NCBI GenBank assembly: GCA_035303945.1
Contig: DATGQZ010000043.1
Coordinates: 154,352 to 218,351, forward strand
Direction of reading: 5' to 3'
DNA length: 64,000 bases
From: DATGMS01 sp035303945
GTDB taxonomy: Bacteria > Bacteroidota > Bacteroidia > Cytophagales > Cyclobacteriaceae
Shown piece after piece: positions 1 to 9,852 of the stretch. The first letter of the stretch is position 1. Each line of letters starts with the position of its first letter. Below the pieces are notes generated by a model, which worked only from the letters and a program-made list of their open reading frames with translations, did not search any database and was not told where the DNA came from. Position numbers and translations under genes: made by a program.

Positions 1-816
1 AATCTCGCCCTACACCTTCAACATCTCAAGGCTCAAGTAGCTTTTGTTTCTAAGATAGGAGATGATCAAGAGGGAGAGGAACTTTTAACTCTCCTGCACG
101 AACATGCTTTGCCTACAGACAAAGTTCTTATTGATCCAACATTGCCTACAGGTAGGGTAATCGTAGATGATGCAGATAAAGAAAACATCAAATATGAAAT
201 CGTCAAGCCTTCTGCATGGGACAACATAACTTGGAATGAAAACCTACAGCATGAAGTCAGTAAGGCGGATGCTTTTATTTTCGGGAGTCTGGCCGCGAGA
301 GAGCCAAACAGTAGAACAACACTACTGAAACTGCTGGATACTCCTGTTCTAAAGGTGTTCGACATTAACCTCCGCGCACCGTTTTATTCTTTTGAGCTGC
401 TGAAACAACTTCTAGCCTTTGCTGATATACTCAAGCTAAATGAAGAAGAGCTAGCAAAGTTGATGGAGTTTCACATGCTGGAGGGAGATTATATTAACGC
501 ATTGGATCACATCGCCAAGGAATACAGACTTCAGATGATCTGTGTCACCAAAGGAAAGCATGGTGCAGATCTCTACAAAAATGGAGCTTTGACTACCCAT
601 GTAGGATATCAAGTCAAAGTGGAAGACACAGTTGGTTCTGGCGACGCCTTTTTAAGTGCCTTTATCTATAGCTATCTCGAAGGGAATTGCCCTGACAAGA
701 TCCTTGATGATGCATGTGCATTGGGCGCACTGGTTGCTACCAAAAAAGGTGGTACGCCAAAATACACAGCAGCTGAAATTGAACGCATTAAAAGGGATGG
801 AAAAAGGGCATGCTAG
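1..816 (+). CDS. PfkB-family carbohydrate kinase, 5'-truncated by the window edge
   Basis: The reading frame is open from base 1, so the N-terminus lies outside the window; 271 residues are visible. It is a ribokinase/PfkB-family sugar kinase, which transfers phosphate from ATP to a sugar hydroxyl in the cytoplasm. The signature is the C-terminal DTVGSGDAF motif (about codons 209-217), whose GSGD holds the anion hole and catalytic Asp, followed by a helix rich in small residues and a terminal VATKKGGTPKY-like stretch typical of bacterial fructokinases. The ATG at 109 is internal, because the upstream codons continue the fold. The gene is convergent with the next one, 11 bp apart, with no clear terminator between them. 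Fructokinase is the best guess for substrate, but ketodeoxygluconate kinase or another sugar kinase cannot be excluded. Confidence 0.85.
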   Translation, partial: NLALHLQHLKAQVAFVSKIGDDQEGEELLTLLHEHALPTDKVLIDPTLPTGRVIVDDADKENIKYEIVKPSAWDNITWNENLQHEVSKADAFIFGSLAAREPNSRTTLLKLLDTPVLKVFDINLRAPFYSFELLKQLLAFADILKLNEEELAKLMEFHMLEGDYINALDHIAKEYRLQMICVTKGKHGADLYKNGALTTHVGYQVKVEDTVGSGDAFLSAFIYSYLEGNCPDKILDDACALGALVATKKGGTPKYTAAEIERIKRDGKRAC

Positions 817-827
817 CCCCTACCCTA

Positions 828-1934
828 CTATGTAATAAAAAAACTTTGAATCTCCCCCCATGTTTGAGTTTGATCATATACTAATTTACCATTGTTGATG
901 GTCAAGGGGGAGTCTATATTGTTGTGGTACAACTGGCCAGTACCGAGGCCTTGCGGTAAATCCGGCAAACATGTCGAGGTGAGTTGAGCAATTGCATTTA
1001 ATCCAATATTGCTTTCTAGGGCAGATGTCATCCACCAGCCGATGCCTCTCTCCTCAGCTAGCTGAATCCATGTTCTCGTTGATTGTATTCCGCCTAACAG
1101 CGTAGGTTTAAGAATAATGAAAGGGGGACGAATCTGTTCAAGCAGATGAATTTTTTCCTCCAACTCATGCACACCGATAAGCTCCTCGTCCAAAGCAATA
1201 GGCACCGGACTATTTCGGCATAACCGACTCATGGGTTCAATCTGTCCCTGTTGGATAGGTTGCTCTATGCTGTGGATCTGCAGTTCCGCAAGCCGATCAA
1301 GTTTATTCATAGCTTCCGCTTCTGAAAAAGCCCCATTGGCATCCACCCTAAGGGTGATTTGATCAGGCCCAAACTGCTCCCGAACAAAAGAGAGAAGACG
1401 ATATTCCTGCTCAAAATCTATACTTCCAATTTTCATTTTGATGCAATTATATCCCTCGCGCAGCTTTTGCTGTATCTGCTCCAACATAAACTCCCGATCG
1501 CCCATCCATATCAGCCCGTTGATGGTGATGGACTCGGTCCCCTTGTAGAAATCATTTTCAAACAGCTTCCGTGTCCCCCCGTTCATCAGGTCCAATAGCG
1601 CTACCTCCAAGGCAAAACGAACACTTGGCAGTTCAGGGGGAACGATATCTTCCACCTCTTTCATCAGATCCTGTTCTGCAGTGGGTAATGTAATGCCAGA
1701 AATTCTCTCACACAAAGTCTCTATTTGTTGCTCAAAATCTGGCCGGTCATCCACACTTAATCTAGGAAGTGGGCCGGCCTCTCCATAGCCAATAACACCT
1801 GGAAACATGTCCGATACTACTTTGATATAAAAGGTGTCTTTAACTTTTAAAACACCTCTGGATGTTCCTGCGTCAAATTTAAATTTCAACTGATGTTTCG
1901 CATAGGTTGCCCTAATCGTAAAGGAAGAAGTCAT
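828..1934 (-). CDS. menC: o-succinylbenzoate synthase-like enolase-superfamily protein
   Basis: The 368-residue protein belongs to the muconate-lactonizing/OSBS branch of the enolase superfamily. The catalytic set is complete: a KMK motif (K166, K168), metal ligands D198 (RVDAN), E224 (IEQP) and D249 (ALDE), and K276 (ILKP) on the opposite face of the barrel. Residues 1-100 form the capping domain with a 20s-loop-like GYGEAGPLPRLS. OSBS dehydrates SHCHC to o-succinylbenzoate in menaquinone synthesis, and Bacteroidota use menaquinone. The superfamily also includes N-acylamino-acid racemases and dipeptide epimerases, and no other men gene is visible here, so the symbol is an inference. It is divergent from the QueA-family gene. 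Confidence 0.75.
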   Translation of the reverse strand: MTSSFTIRATYAKHQLKFKFDAGTSRGVLKVKDTFYIKVVSDMFPGVIGYGEAGPLPRLSVDDRPDFEQQIETLCERISGITLPTAEQDLMKEVEDIVPPELPSVRFALEVALLDLMNGGTRKLFENDFYKGTESITINGLIWMGDREFMLEQIQQKLREGYNCIKMKIGSIDFEQEYRLLSFVREQFGPDQITLRVDANGAFSEAEAMNKLDRLAELQIHSIEQPIQQGQIEPMSRLCRNSPVPIALDEELIGVHELEEKIHLLEQIRPPFIILKPTLLGGIQSTRTWIQLAEERGIGWWMTSALESNIGLNAIAQLTSTCLPDLPQGLGTGQLYHNNIDSPLTINNGKLVYDQTQTWGEIQSFFIT

Positions 1935-1962
1935 AGCACTGTAATCCTGTTTTATAATGCCT

Positions 1963-1970
1963 TATATTTG
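1963..1970 (+). promoter_or_regulatory. Bacteroidota -7 box for the QueA-family gene
   Basis: TATATTTG matches the TAnnTTTG -7 consensus of Bacteroidota primary-sigma promoters. It lies 53 bp before the ATG at 2023, giving a leader of about 46 nt. No good -33 TTG is found at the expected 19-bp spacing, so this is a partial match. Confidence 0.45.
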
Positions 1971-2022
1971 CAGACCCGCAAATTAACTGAAAAAGCTGGG
2001 CTTTAAAATCGCAGATTACTCC

Positions 2023-3237
2023 ATGAGCATCCCTTCTATCCATTTATCGGATTATCAATACTATCTCCCAGATGAAAAAATCGCAAAATTCCCACTTGAA
2101 AAACGTGACGCTTCCAAATTGCTCTGTTTCGAGCAAGGGGAAATTAGCCATCACCAATTTGTAGATCTCCCAGACCTTCTCCCTTCTGATACGTTGATGG
2201 TGTTTAACAATACCAAGGTGATTCCCGCCAGATTGGTTTTTCAGCGGAGCAGCGGAGCCAAAGTCGAAATATTTCTACTGAAGCCTCTTGCTCCATCGCA
2301 GGTGATCAATCAGGTGATGGAAGCCACCCATTCCGTTACCTGGGAAACAATGATAGGCAATCTCAAAAAGTGGAAAGAGGACGAAGTGCTATTGGCTTCT
2401 TTGACAATAAATGATAAACATTTTGTACTGGAAGCCCATTTAGAAGATAGAGAACAAAAAGTTGTTCGCTTCCACTGGAAAGAAGAAATACCTTTCGTAG
2501 CCATTGTAGAAGCTGGCGGAGAGATTCCTCTTCCTCCTTATCTCAACCGTAAAGCGGTGGATGAAGACAAGCCCCGTTATCAGACTGTGTACTCGCAAAA
2601 AGAAGGGGCTGTAGCAGCACCCACGGCAGGCCTCCATTTTACAACGGATATTTTCAAAGAGCTGTCTAAAAAGGGGGTGGACACAGATTACCTCACCCTA
2701 CATGTAGGGGCAGGAACCTTTCAGCCCATCAAAGATGAAGAAGTGGTTAGGCATGCTATGCACAGCGAACAGGTGGTGATCCATCAAAACAACCTGAAGA
2801 AACTGCTTGCCCATAAAGGAAATATTGTGGCAGTAGGCACCACTTCCATGCGCTCATTGGAAAGCCTGTACTGGTTCGGAGTGAAGCTTCTTAGCGGTGA
2901 AGGCACGGAGTTTTTCATACCCAAACTTTATCCTTACCAAGAACATAAAACTCCACCCTCTCTACAGGATAGCCTGCAAGCCATCTTGAACTGGATGAAA
3001 GAAAATAAGCGCATGGAAATAACAGGGCACACGGAAATAATGATTATGCCCGGCTATCATTTTAAAGTTTGCAATGGTCTGGTGACCAATTTCCACCAGC
3101 CTGGATCCACCCTTATACTTCTGGTTGCTGCATTTACCAACAACCATTGGAGAAAAATTTATGAGGAAGCGCTTAACCAAAGCTATCGCTTTTTGAGCTA
3201 CGGCGACAGCAACCTGCTTTGGAACAACAAGATATAA
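2023..3237 (+). CDS. queA: S-adenosylmethionine:tRNA ribosyltransferase-isomerase (QueA family)
   Basis: QueA transfers and isomerises the ribosyl group of SAM onto 7-aminomethyl-7-deazaguanine in tRNA, making epoxyqueuosine. Family motifs are clear: an N-terminal YYLPDEKIAKFPLEKRDASKL, VFNNTKVIPARL, AAPTAGLHFT, HVGAGTFQPI and a C-terminal TNFHQPGSTLILLVAAF. At 404 residues it is longer than the usual 340-360; the extra length includes a TWETMIGNLKKWKEDE segment near residues 107-122 and a C-terminal extension. My recollection is that Bacteroidota often carry a long QueA-like paralogue as well as a standard one, so this copy may be that paralogue. It stands alone, ending in a bidirectional hairpin terminator. 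Confidence 0.88.
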   Translation: MSIPSIHLSDYQYYLPDEKIAKFPLEKRDASKLLCFEQGEISHHQFVDLPDLLPSDTLMVFNNTKVIPARLVFQRSSGAKVEIFLLKPLAPSQVINQVMEATHSVTWETMIGNLKKWKEDEVLLASLTINDKHFVLEAHLEDREQKVVRFHWKEEIPFVAIVEAGGEIPLPPYLNRKAVDEDKPRYQTVYSQKEGAVAAPTAGLHFTTDIFKELSKKGVDTDYLTLHVGAGTFQPIKDEEVVRHAMHSEQVVIHQNNLKKLLAHKGNIVAVGTTSMRSLESLYWFGVKLLSGEGTEFFIPKLYPYQEHKTPPSLQDSLQAILNWMKENKRMEITGHTEIMIMPGYHFKVCNGLVTNFHQPGSTLILLVAAFTNNHWRKIYEEALNQSYRFLSYGDSNLLWNNKI

Positions 3238-3255
3238 TTGTACCTGTTGCATAAA

Positions 3256-3286
3256 AAAGGCTGCCGGTAACACACCAGCAGCCTTT
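3256..3286. terminator. Bidirectional hairpin terminator between queA and the efflux operon
   Basis: A perfect 9-bp stem AAAGGCTGC/GCAGCCTTT (3256-3264 with 3278-3286) is followed by TCTTT on the plus strand and, read the other way, by a T run. It sits between the convergent queA-family gene and the RND outer-membrane factor and can serve both. Confidence 0.8.
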
Positions 3287-3307
3287 CTTTATTTACTGAT
3301 TTAAAAT

Positions 3308-4711
3308 CTATTGCCATCCACCACCGAGAGCCCTGTAAAGCTCTATGGCTGAATTCAAGCGGCTGTACCGTGCATTGATCAAATCAAGTTCAGATCGCAA
3401 AGCATTTTCCCTCGCAGTTAATACCTCTAAATAATTGGCAAATCCATTGTTCAGCAACTCTTCGGAATATGCTGCAGCTACATCATATGCCTTAAACTCT
3501 TCCGTTTTAACTGCAATCTTCTTACCCGCAGCTTCATAAGAATACAAGGCGTCAGATACCTCCTTGCTCGCATCCAACAAGGATTGCTTGAAGTTTAGGT
3601 ATGCAATCTCCTGCTGCGCTTGAGCCACTTCATATTGCGTTTTGATCCTTCTACCATTAAAGATTGGCTGAGTCAAAGATGCTACAGTGGTGGCAAACAA
3701 AGAATTTACGCTGAGCAACTGGTCCAACTCCAAACTTTGGAAACCGCCGGTAGACGAAATCCTCAGCGAAGGATAGAAATTGCTTTTGGCCACATTCGTC
3801 AATTCAAACGCATTGATCAAACCAAATTCCGCAGCCAACACATCTGGTCTATTTCTCAGTAACTGCGCAGGATAGCCGGTCTTTATATCTACAAATATGG
3901 CATGATCATCGAGTTCGCTCCTATCTATGCCATGCGGTGCCTCGCCCATAAGAACAGACAATGTGTTTTCCAGCAATTTGCTGTTCATTTCCAGGTCGAT
4001 TAGCATCGCCCTTGCAGTATGGAGCTGCGCTTCGGTCTGCTTCACCCCAACCTCATTGACGGTACCTGCGTCCTTCAACGCCTTCATGGTTTCTAAGCTA
4101 AACTCCCGGGTAGCAATGGTTTCCTTTGTGATCTTTATCTGCTCATCGAAGGCTACCAATTGGTAATACAAAGAGGCAATGCTGGATATCAAGCGGGTTT
4201 TAATTGCTTTTTCTGCAGAAACGGTCTGTAGGTAAGATGCTTCTGCGGCCCGCTTGTTGCTGCGTATTTTTCCCCAAATATCTGCCTCCCATGACAATGC
4301 ACCCGTCAATTCATACTGGGTCAAAGCCCCATCGAAAAACGCCCCGAATTGGCTGTTTTTCGACAAATTCTGGTGGGTTGCCTGTCCAGTAGCGCTCAAT
4401 GTAGGAAAATAAGCCGCTTTACCTTGCAGATAATAGGCGTTAGCAGCTTCTATTTGTTGTAAGGCGATTCTAGCGTCTACATTATTTGTTAAGGCACGGT
4501 CTATGTATTCTTGGAGGATTGGATCGGTGAAAATCTCCCTCCAAGAAAGGGTAGCCATAGACGTGCTATCCTCTGCAACCAAGGAAGTCCTGTATTCGGA
4601 CTCCTGAACAACATCTTCCGGCCTCGAGTACTCCTTTGCTACAAAACAGGATTGCAAGGAAAGCAAAAGGACAGGAAGGTATGAATATTTTAATATAGAA
4701 TTCTTTTTCAT
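3308..4711 (-). CDS. RND efflux outer-membrane factor, OprM/NodT-family lipoprotein
   Basis: The 467-residue protein is the TolC-like outer-membrane exit duct of a tripartite efflux pump. A lipoprotein signal (lipobox LLSLQSC, lipidated Cys22) is followed by two OEP repeats of long helices; the CFVAKEYSRPE start and the final LNSAIELYRALGGGW are typical of NodT-family factors. It is the last gene of the operon, 20 bp after the RND permease, followed by a strong terminator. The product should form a trimer docking with the adaptor and permease encoded upstream. Confidence 0.92.
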   Translation of the reverse strand: MKKNSILKYSYLPVLLLSLQSCFVAKEYSRPEDVVQESEYRTSLVAEDSTSMATLSWREIFTDPILQEYIDRALTNNVDARIALQQIEAANAYYLQGKAAYFPTLSATGQATHQNLSKNSQFGAFFDGALTQYELTGALSWEADIWGKIRSNKRAAEASYLQTVSAEKAIKTRLISSIASLYYQLVAFDEQIKITKETIATREFSLETMKALKDAGTVNEVGVKQTEAQLHTARAMLIDLEMNSKLLENTLSVLMGEAPHGIDRSELDDHAIFVDIKTGYPAQLLRNRPDVLAAEFGLINAFELTNVAKSNFYPSLRISSTGGFQSLELDQLLSVNSLFATTVASLTQPIFNGRRIKTQYEVAQAQQEIAYLNFKQSLLDASKEVSDALYSYEAAGKKIAVKTEEFKAYDVAAAYSEELLNNGFANYLEVLTARENALRSELDLINARYSRLNSAIELYRALGGGWQ

Positions 4712-4731
4712 CTCTAATCGGTCATGATGGA

Positions 4732-7700
4732 TTAAACTTCAGGAGTAGGAAGAGGCTTTCTTTTTCTACTCACCTTTTCATGTAACCACTGGAATAGGAT
4801 ATAGAGGATAGGAATAACGAATACCCCTAGAACTGTTCCTATGAGCAGCCCACCCACAGCACCTGTGCCGATCGAGTTATTACCAGCGGCTCCTACTCCC
4901 CCGGCGAACACCAAGGGCAACAAACCGACAATAAACGCAAAGGAAGTCATCAAGATTGGTCTCAACCTCACCCTTGCTCCTTCAATTGCCGCGTCCAAAA
5001 TGCTGTATCCAGCCCTTCTTCTCTGCAGACCGAATTCCACAATCAAAATGGCGTTTTTAGCCAACAGACCCAGCAACATGATCAGGGCAATCTGGAAGTA
5101 GATATTGGCTTCCAATCCAGCAAGCTTCGTGGACACATAAGCCCCCATAATACCTACCGGCAGCGAAAACAGCACGGCAAATGGAATCATATAACTTTCA
5201 TACTGCGCAGCCAGGATAAAATAGATAAAGACTACACATAGGATGATGATAAAGGTGGTCTGATTACCTGCCAAAATCTCTTCCCTGGTCAAACCGGTAA
5301 AGTCAATGCTGTAGTTACTTGGAAGTGTCTGTGCCACCTGCTGAATAGCGTTGATCGCATCACCCGTGGAGTATCCAGGTGCTGGGGCACCGTTTACAGC
5401 CGCGGCGTTAAACAAGTTGTATCTCGTGATCGCCTGTGGCCCATATACACGTTTTAACGTCACAAATTCAGTAATAGGCGCCATCTCCCCCCGGGCATTT
5501 CGTACAAAAAGAGCATTCAAATCATTAACAGACGACCTATCCTCCGGAAGGGCCTGTACATACACCCTATACTGCTTACCAAATCTCGAAAAGTCCGCTG
5601 CGTACACACTACCGATATAGCCTTGCATGGTTCTGAAAATGTCACTGATAGATACCCCTGCTTCCTTAGCCTTGGGCACATTAAGATCCATCTCATACTG
5701 GGGGTAATTTGTGTTGAAAGCACTTTGCGCATACATGATTTCAGGGCGCTGCATCAACTGTCCCAAAAACTCACGTGTAGTTCTGTCAAACTCAATCAAA
5801 TCTCCACCAAACCGGTCCAAAACGTTCATCTGGAAGCCTGACGAAACGCCAAAACCGGGGACACTTGGAGGAGCAAAAAACACCATATTCGCATCAGGTA
5901 TACTGGCTGCTATCTGGAACATCTTGGCAGTCAATGCCTCAGAAGACATTGAATCAGCCTTTCTGTCGTTCCAGCTGTCCAATTTGATAAAGCCGATACC
6001 ATAGTTGCTACCAGCTCCGGATATCATACTAAAGCCATTAACCATAGACGCACCCTGTACCCCAGGTAATGCTCTCAGCTTTTGACTTAATTCCTCTGTA
6101 ACCTGAACCGTTCTGTCCAACGTAGCTCCAGCTGGCAACTCGATGTTGGCGAAAATCATCCCCCTATCCTCTGAAGGAACAAATCCCGTTGGCGTAGTGG
6201 ACGCTGCCCAATAAACTCCCGCTACTGAAGCCAAAAGAATGACCGGAGTAATCCATTTATGCCTGTAAAGGAAATTTAAAGAGCGTGCATAACGTCTGGT
6301 AGTGACCTCAAATGCCGTGTTGAACCGGTCAAAGAATCGCCTCATTATCCCTTTGCTGTGATCAGCTGCTTCGTCATGAGGTTTGAGGAACAAAGCACAA
6401 AGTGCGGGACTTAGTGTCAAAGCGTTAATAGCAGAAATGCCGATCGCTACTATTAAGGTTACCCCGAATTGCTCGTAAAACACCCCCGTAGGACCGGTGA
6501 TAAAGGTAACAGGAATAAATACCGCCGCCATTACCAAGGTGATAGAAATAATCGCTCCCGTAATTTCGTCCATGGCTGTATAGGTCGCCTGTATCGCACT
6601 TTTAGCGCCTTCTTCCATTTTAGCATGCACGGCTTCCACTACCACAATGGCGTCATCCACCACGATACCGATGGCCAACACCAAGGCAAACAGCGTCAAG
6701 AGGTTGATGGAATAGCCAAACAATCCCAAGAAGAAGAAGGTACCCACAATAGATACCGGAACGGCAATAGCAGGAATAAGCGTGGATCGGAAATCCTGCA
6801 GGAAGATGAACACCACAATGAATACCAAAACGAAGGCTTCCAACAAGGTCATCACCACTTGATTGATGGAGGCGTTTAGGAATTCGTTGGTATCAAAGTT
6901 AACTTGGACTTTCAATCCTGTTGGAAAGTCCTTCTGTAATTCAGCTATGTTAGCGTGAACGTTTTCGATGATTTCCTGCGCATTGGACCCAGGGGTCTGG
7001 TACACCGCCATACTTACACCAGGCATCCCATTGGTATAGGAGATAGCAGAATATCCTTCCGCATCCAACTCAACTTCTGCCACATCCTTCACCCTCAGAA
7101 ACTGCCCATTATCCAAAGCTTTAATGATAATATCGCCATACTGAGCCTCCGTTTTGTACCGTCCGGGATACTTGATGATATATTCAAAAGCTTGGGCATT
7201 GTTCTGGCCTAAGGCACCTGCCGCAGCCTCTAAGCTTTGTTCGTTGATGGCATTGATCACATCTGAAGGCATCAAACTATAGGCAGACAATCTCTCCGGC
7301 TTCAGCCAGATCCTCATCGCATAGTTTTTAGAGCCGAACACACTCACATCACCTACCCCTGTGATCCGTTTCAAAGGTGGGATAACGTTAATGTTTAGGT
7401 AGTTCTGAATGAAGGTTGCATCATAATCTTCATTTTCAGAATAAACCGTCAAGAACATCAAAGAACTGGTCTGCTGCTTCTGGGTAGTCACCCCTGATTG
7501 GGTTACTTCTCTAGGCAATAATGGAGTTGCCCTTGCCACCCTGTTCTGAACGTTTACAGCAGCAATATCTGGATCGATACCTTGCTCAAAAAATACGTTG
7601 ATGGACGCCATACCGTTGTTGCTGGCGGTAGAAGTCATATAGGTCATTCCTTCCACCCCATTGATCTGCTCTTCTATGGGAATAAGAACAGACTCCAGTA

Positions 7701-7869
7701 CAGTTTCGGCGTTAGCACCGGGATAGTTGGCCATTACCTGTACGGTAGGAGGCGCAATATCGGGATACTGGCTCACCGGTAAGGTGGTAAGGCCCAAAAC
7801 CCCAAGAATTAGTATGATAATAGATACGACCGTGGATAATACCGGCCTATCGATAAATGTTTTGACCAT
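4732..7869 (-). CDS. RND multidrug efflux permease, HAE1 (AcrB-like) family
   Basis: At 1045 residues this is a full-length inner-membrane proton-driven exporter. The N-terminus (FIDRPVLSTVVSIIILILG) is TM1. TM4 carries the proton-relay Asp pair in AIGIVVDDAIVVVEAV near residue 405, and TM10 carries the conserved Lys in GLLAKNAILIVEF. The GxxxY/P-rich porter domains and the second half-repeat are present. Substrates cannot be read from the sequence; HAE1 pumps usually export hydrophobic or amphiphilic drugs. It lies 10 bp downstream of the adaptor gene and 20 bp upstream of the outer-membrane factor, so the three are one transcription unit. No frameshift or missing motif was seen. Confidence 0.95.
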   Translation of the reverse strand: MVKTFIDRPVLSTVVSIIILILGVLGLTTLPVSQYPDIAPPTVQVMANYPGANAETVLESVLIPIEEQINGVEGMTYMTSTASNNGMASINVFFEQGIDPDIAAVNVQNRVARATPLLPREVTQSGVTTQKQQTSSLMFLTVYSENEDYDATFIQNYLNINVIPPLKRITGVGDVSVFGSKNYAMRIWLKPERLSAYSLMPSDVINAINEQSLEAAAGALGQNNAQAFEYIIKYPGRYKTEAQYGDIIIKALDNGQFLRVKDVAEVELDAEGYSAISYTNGMPGVSMAVYQTPGSNAQEIIENVHANIAELQKDFPTGLKVQVNFDTNEFLNASINQVVMTLLEAFVLVFIVVFIFLQDFRSTLIPAIAVPVSIVGTFFFLGLFGYSINLLTLFALVLAIGIVVDDAIVVVEAVHAKMEEGAKSAIQATYTAMDEITGAIISITLVMAAVFIPVTFITGPTGVFYEQFGVTLIVAIGISAINALTLSPALCALFLKPHDEAADHSKGIMRRFFDRFNTAFEVTTRRYARSLNFLYRHKWITPVILLASVAGVYWAASTTPTGFVPSEDRGMIFANIELPAGATLDRTVQVTEELSQKLRALPGVQGASMVNGFSMISGAGSNYGIGFIKLDSWNDRKADSMSSEALTAKMFQIAASIPDANMVFFAPPSVPGFGVSSGFQMNVLDRFGGDLIEFDRTTREFLGQLMQRPEIMYAQSAFNTNYPQYEMDLNVPKAKEAGVSISDIFRTMQGYIGSVYAADFSRFGKQYRVYVQALPEDRSSVNDLNALFVRNARGEMAPITEFVTLKRVYGPQAITRYNLFNAAAVNGAPAPGYSTGDAINAIQQVAQTLPSNYSIDFTGLTREEILAGNQTTFIIILCVVFIYFILAAQYESYMIPFAVLFSLPVGIMGAYVSTKLAGLEANIYFQIALIMLLGLLAKNAILIVEFGLQRRRAGYSILDAAIEGARVRLRPILMTSFAFIVGLLPLVFAGGVGAAGNNSIGTGAVGGLLIGTVLGVFVIPILYILFQWLHEKVSRKRKPLPTPEV

Positions 7870-7879
7870 TACAAAAATT

Positions 7880-9001
7880 TTATTTAAATGCTACATTTAT
7901 TGTATTGGCAATGCTGTCAAAAGCTACAAGCTTGGGTGATATAGGTGCGTTGTTTCTCAAGGAACCTACTCCTTGGGCCACAATCTTCTCTCCTGCTTCC
8001 ACGCCAGCGGCCACAACAGTAATATTGTCAATCCTGTCGGTCACCTCGATGACGGAGGAAATGGCGGTAGTGTCACCCTGTACTTTATAGACATATACCT
8101 TCCCTTGTTGTTCAAAAGTCGCTGAAGTGGGAACAACCACAGCTTGCTCATAAGTCTTTGGAATCATTATGCGTCCACTGTTGCCATTGGCCAACAGCCG
8201 TTTAGGATTGGGGAAGCGGGCGCGGAAATTGACCGTACCGGTGGAAGTACTAACTTGTCCTGTTACCGTTTCAATTTTTCCTTTCTCTTCATACACGCTG
8301 CCATTCACTAACCGCAACTCCACGGGAGGAAAGTTTTTCACTTTTTCAGCAAGATTATCGCCTTCGGTGTTTTGTATAAAATTCAAATAATCCCGTTCAT
8401 TAAGTGCGAAGTAGGCATATACTTCATCAATCATAGATACCGTAGTCAAAGGGGTAGGATCACTCGGACTCACCAAGGCACCCTGACGGTAAGGAATCGC
8501 TCCTACATAGCCGTTCACTGGGCTTTTTATGGTGGCATAGTCAATGCTGGCCGCAATACTGTTGTAATTTGCTTGAGCCTGCGCCAATCTCGCTTCTGCC
8601 GTCTCCAATTGTACCTTGCCGATGATCCCCTTCGCCACTAAAGGTTTAAGTCGGTTTACCTCAACCTGCGCTGCAGCAACATTGGCTTCAGCAGCACCTG
8701 CATCCTGTGACAGCGTTTGGGTTTCCAGCTTAAACAAAGTCTGTCCTTTTTTCACAGGCTGTCCTTCGTCCACCAAGACATCGGTAATATAGCCTGATAC
8801 TTTAGCGCGCACTTGACTATTAATGATTCCTTCGATGCTCGTTGGATAGGAAGTATAGCCGGATACATCCTTCAAGGGAATTTCCACGACGGGAACGGAC
8901 ATGGGTGCCACAGCCATTTGTTGTCCTTGGTTGGCGTTTCCGTTACAGGAAGCCAACACAACGGCACCTACCAAAATCCCAAAATAACTTAGTTTTTTCA
9001 T
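7880..9001 (-). CDS. RND efflux periplasmic adaptor (AcrA/MexA-like) lipoprotein
   Basis: A 373-residue membrane-fusion protein linking the RND permease to the outer-membrane factor. The ATG at 9001 gives a proper lipoprotein signal (MKKLSYFGILVGAVVLASC, lipidated Cys19); an upstream in-frame codon at 9025 is TTG and less likely. Domains in order: barrel-sandwich half (SQVRAKVSGYITDVLVDEGQPVKKG spread near residues 60-85), an alpha-helical hairpin rich in Ala/Gln, the second lipoyl half (TIKSPVNGYVG), a beta-barrel, and a membrane-proximal domain. First gene of the efflux operon, 150 bp downstream of the TetR gene that probably controls it. Confidence 0.93.
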   Translation of the reverse strand: MKKLSYFGILVGAVVLASCNGNANQGQQMAVAPMSVPVVEIPLKDVSGYTSYPTSIEGIINSQVRAKVSGYITDVLVDEGQPVKKGQTLFKLETQTLSQDAGAAEANVAAAQVEVNRLKPLVAKGIIGKVQLETAEARLAQAQANYNSIAASIDYATIKSPVNGYVGAIPYRQGALVSPSDPTPLTTVSMIDEVYAYFALNERDYLNFIQNTEGDNLAEKVKNFPPVELRLVNGSVYEEKGKIETVTGQVSTSTGTVNFRARFPNPKRLLANGNSGRIMIPKTYEQAVVVPTSATFEQQGKVYVYKVQGDTTAISSVIEVTDRIDNITVVAAGVEAGEKIVAQGVGSLRNNAPISPKLVAFDSIANTINVAFK

Positions 9002-9151
9002 TGGTGTAATAATAGTCGTTTTCAAAATTGTTGATTTAGTCTTTCAATATCTGCTTAAAGTGTATGCTGGTGCATATGTCTGTTCAAAGTTCGCTTCGAT
9101 AAAAATTTCCGCTGGCTATCCCCCTTTCCAACTCACCGTATTTTTAACGTA

Positions 9152-9742
9152 TTATGCTGCATCGTTTCTGCTTTTTATCCCTTCCCATATGACTTTGGCG
9201 ATCTCGCTGAGATCCAAGGTACTATTCCTGCCCTGAAAAGCACGATTCATTTTTACCCGGGCAGATGTGTGCATGTTGCCAAGTACCAGTACCGCCAAGA
9301 TCTCTTTGTCAATTTCTCTGATCTCACCTGACTTTAATCCCTCATCAAAAAAGGCGAAAAGCCATTCGTAAAATTTGCTTTTCTGCTCCGCATCACTGTT
9401 TCGCCGATAACAGGAATTGTTGTACAACTCGAAAAAAGTGATGATAGAAGGTTTTGATTCGTATAACGCTACCATATTTGTCCAGAAGGAGAAATACCGC
9501 TCCTGAAAGGATTTGCTGGCATCATCCTGCCTTAAAGCAACCTGGTATATCATTTCAACCACATACTGATAAAGTTCTTGAATCAGCTGGTCCTTTCCCT
9601 CAAAATAATGATAGATTGTCCCTACAGCAATGCCCCCTTTCTTTGCCACTTCGCTGATGGGAAACCCTTGTAGACCGTATTCCCTAACCAGTTCTAGTGT
9701 GCATTCTAGTATTATTGCCTTTTTGTTTGAGGTATTGTCCAT
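9152..9742 (-). CDS. TetR/AcrR-family transcriptional regulator
   Basis: A 196-residue regulator with the N-terminal TetR helix-turn-helix (ISEVAKKGGIAVGTIYHYFEGKDQLI, about residues 28-53) and a variable C-terminal ligand domain. The ATG at 9742 is preferred because TetR proteins normally start about ten residues before the first helix; an ATG at 9778 would add 12 residues. It is co-directional with and upstream of the RND operon, the usual arrangement for a drug-responsive repressor. A short inverted repeat 17 bp upstream of the chosen start could be its operator. The ligand is unknown. Confidence 0.88.
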   Translation of the reverse strand: MDNTSNKKAIILECTLELVREYGLQGFPISEVAKKGGIAVGTIYHYFEGKDQLIQELYQYVVEMIYQVALRQDDASKSFQERYFSFWTNMVALYESKPSIITFFELYNNSCYRRNSDAEQKSKFYEWLFAFFDEGLKSGEIREIDKEILAVLVLGNMHTSARVKMNRAFQGRNSTLDLSEIAKVIWEGIKSRNDAA

Positions 9743-9758
9743 AGCTGTGCGAAAAACC

Positions 9759-9770
9759 GAATGAACATTC
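9759..9770. promoter_or_regulatory. Possible TetR autoregulatory operator
   Basis: GAATG-AA-CATTC is a perfect 5+2+5 inverted repeat just upstream of the preferred TetR start at 9742. Position and symmetry fit an autoregulatory site, but it is short and no second copy was found in front of the adaptor gene. Confidence 0.3.
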
Positions 9771-9852
9771 AATCGCATTTCTAAAAAAATGGTTCCTCTA
9801 ATAAATCATGTTTTTTATTATTTACATCAGTGGTAAAAATCTAGTTTATTAA

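Noticed and set aside
6469..6879. 136-residue plus-strand frame inside the RND permease
   Set aside because: Antisense shadow of a clearly conserved membrane domain; its His/Arg/Asn-rich composition is typical of shadow frames.
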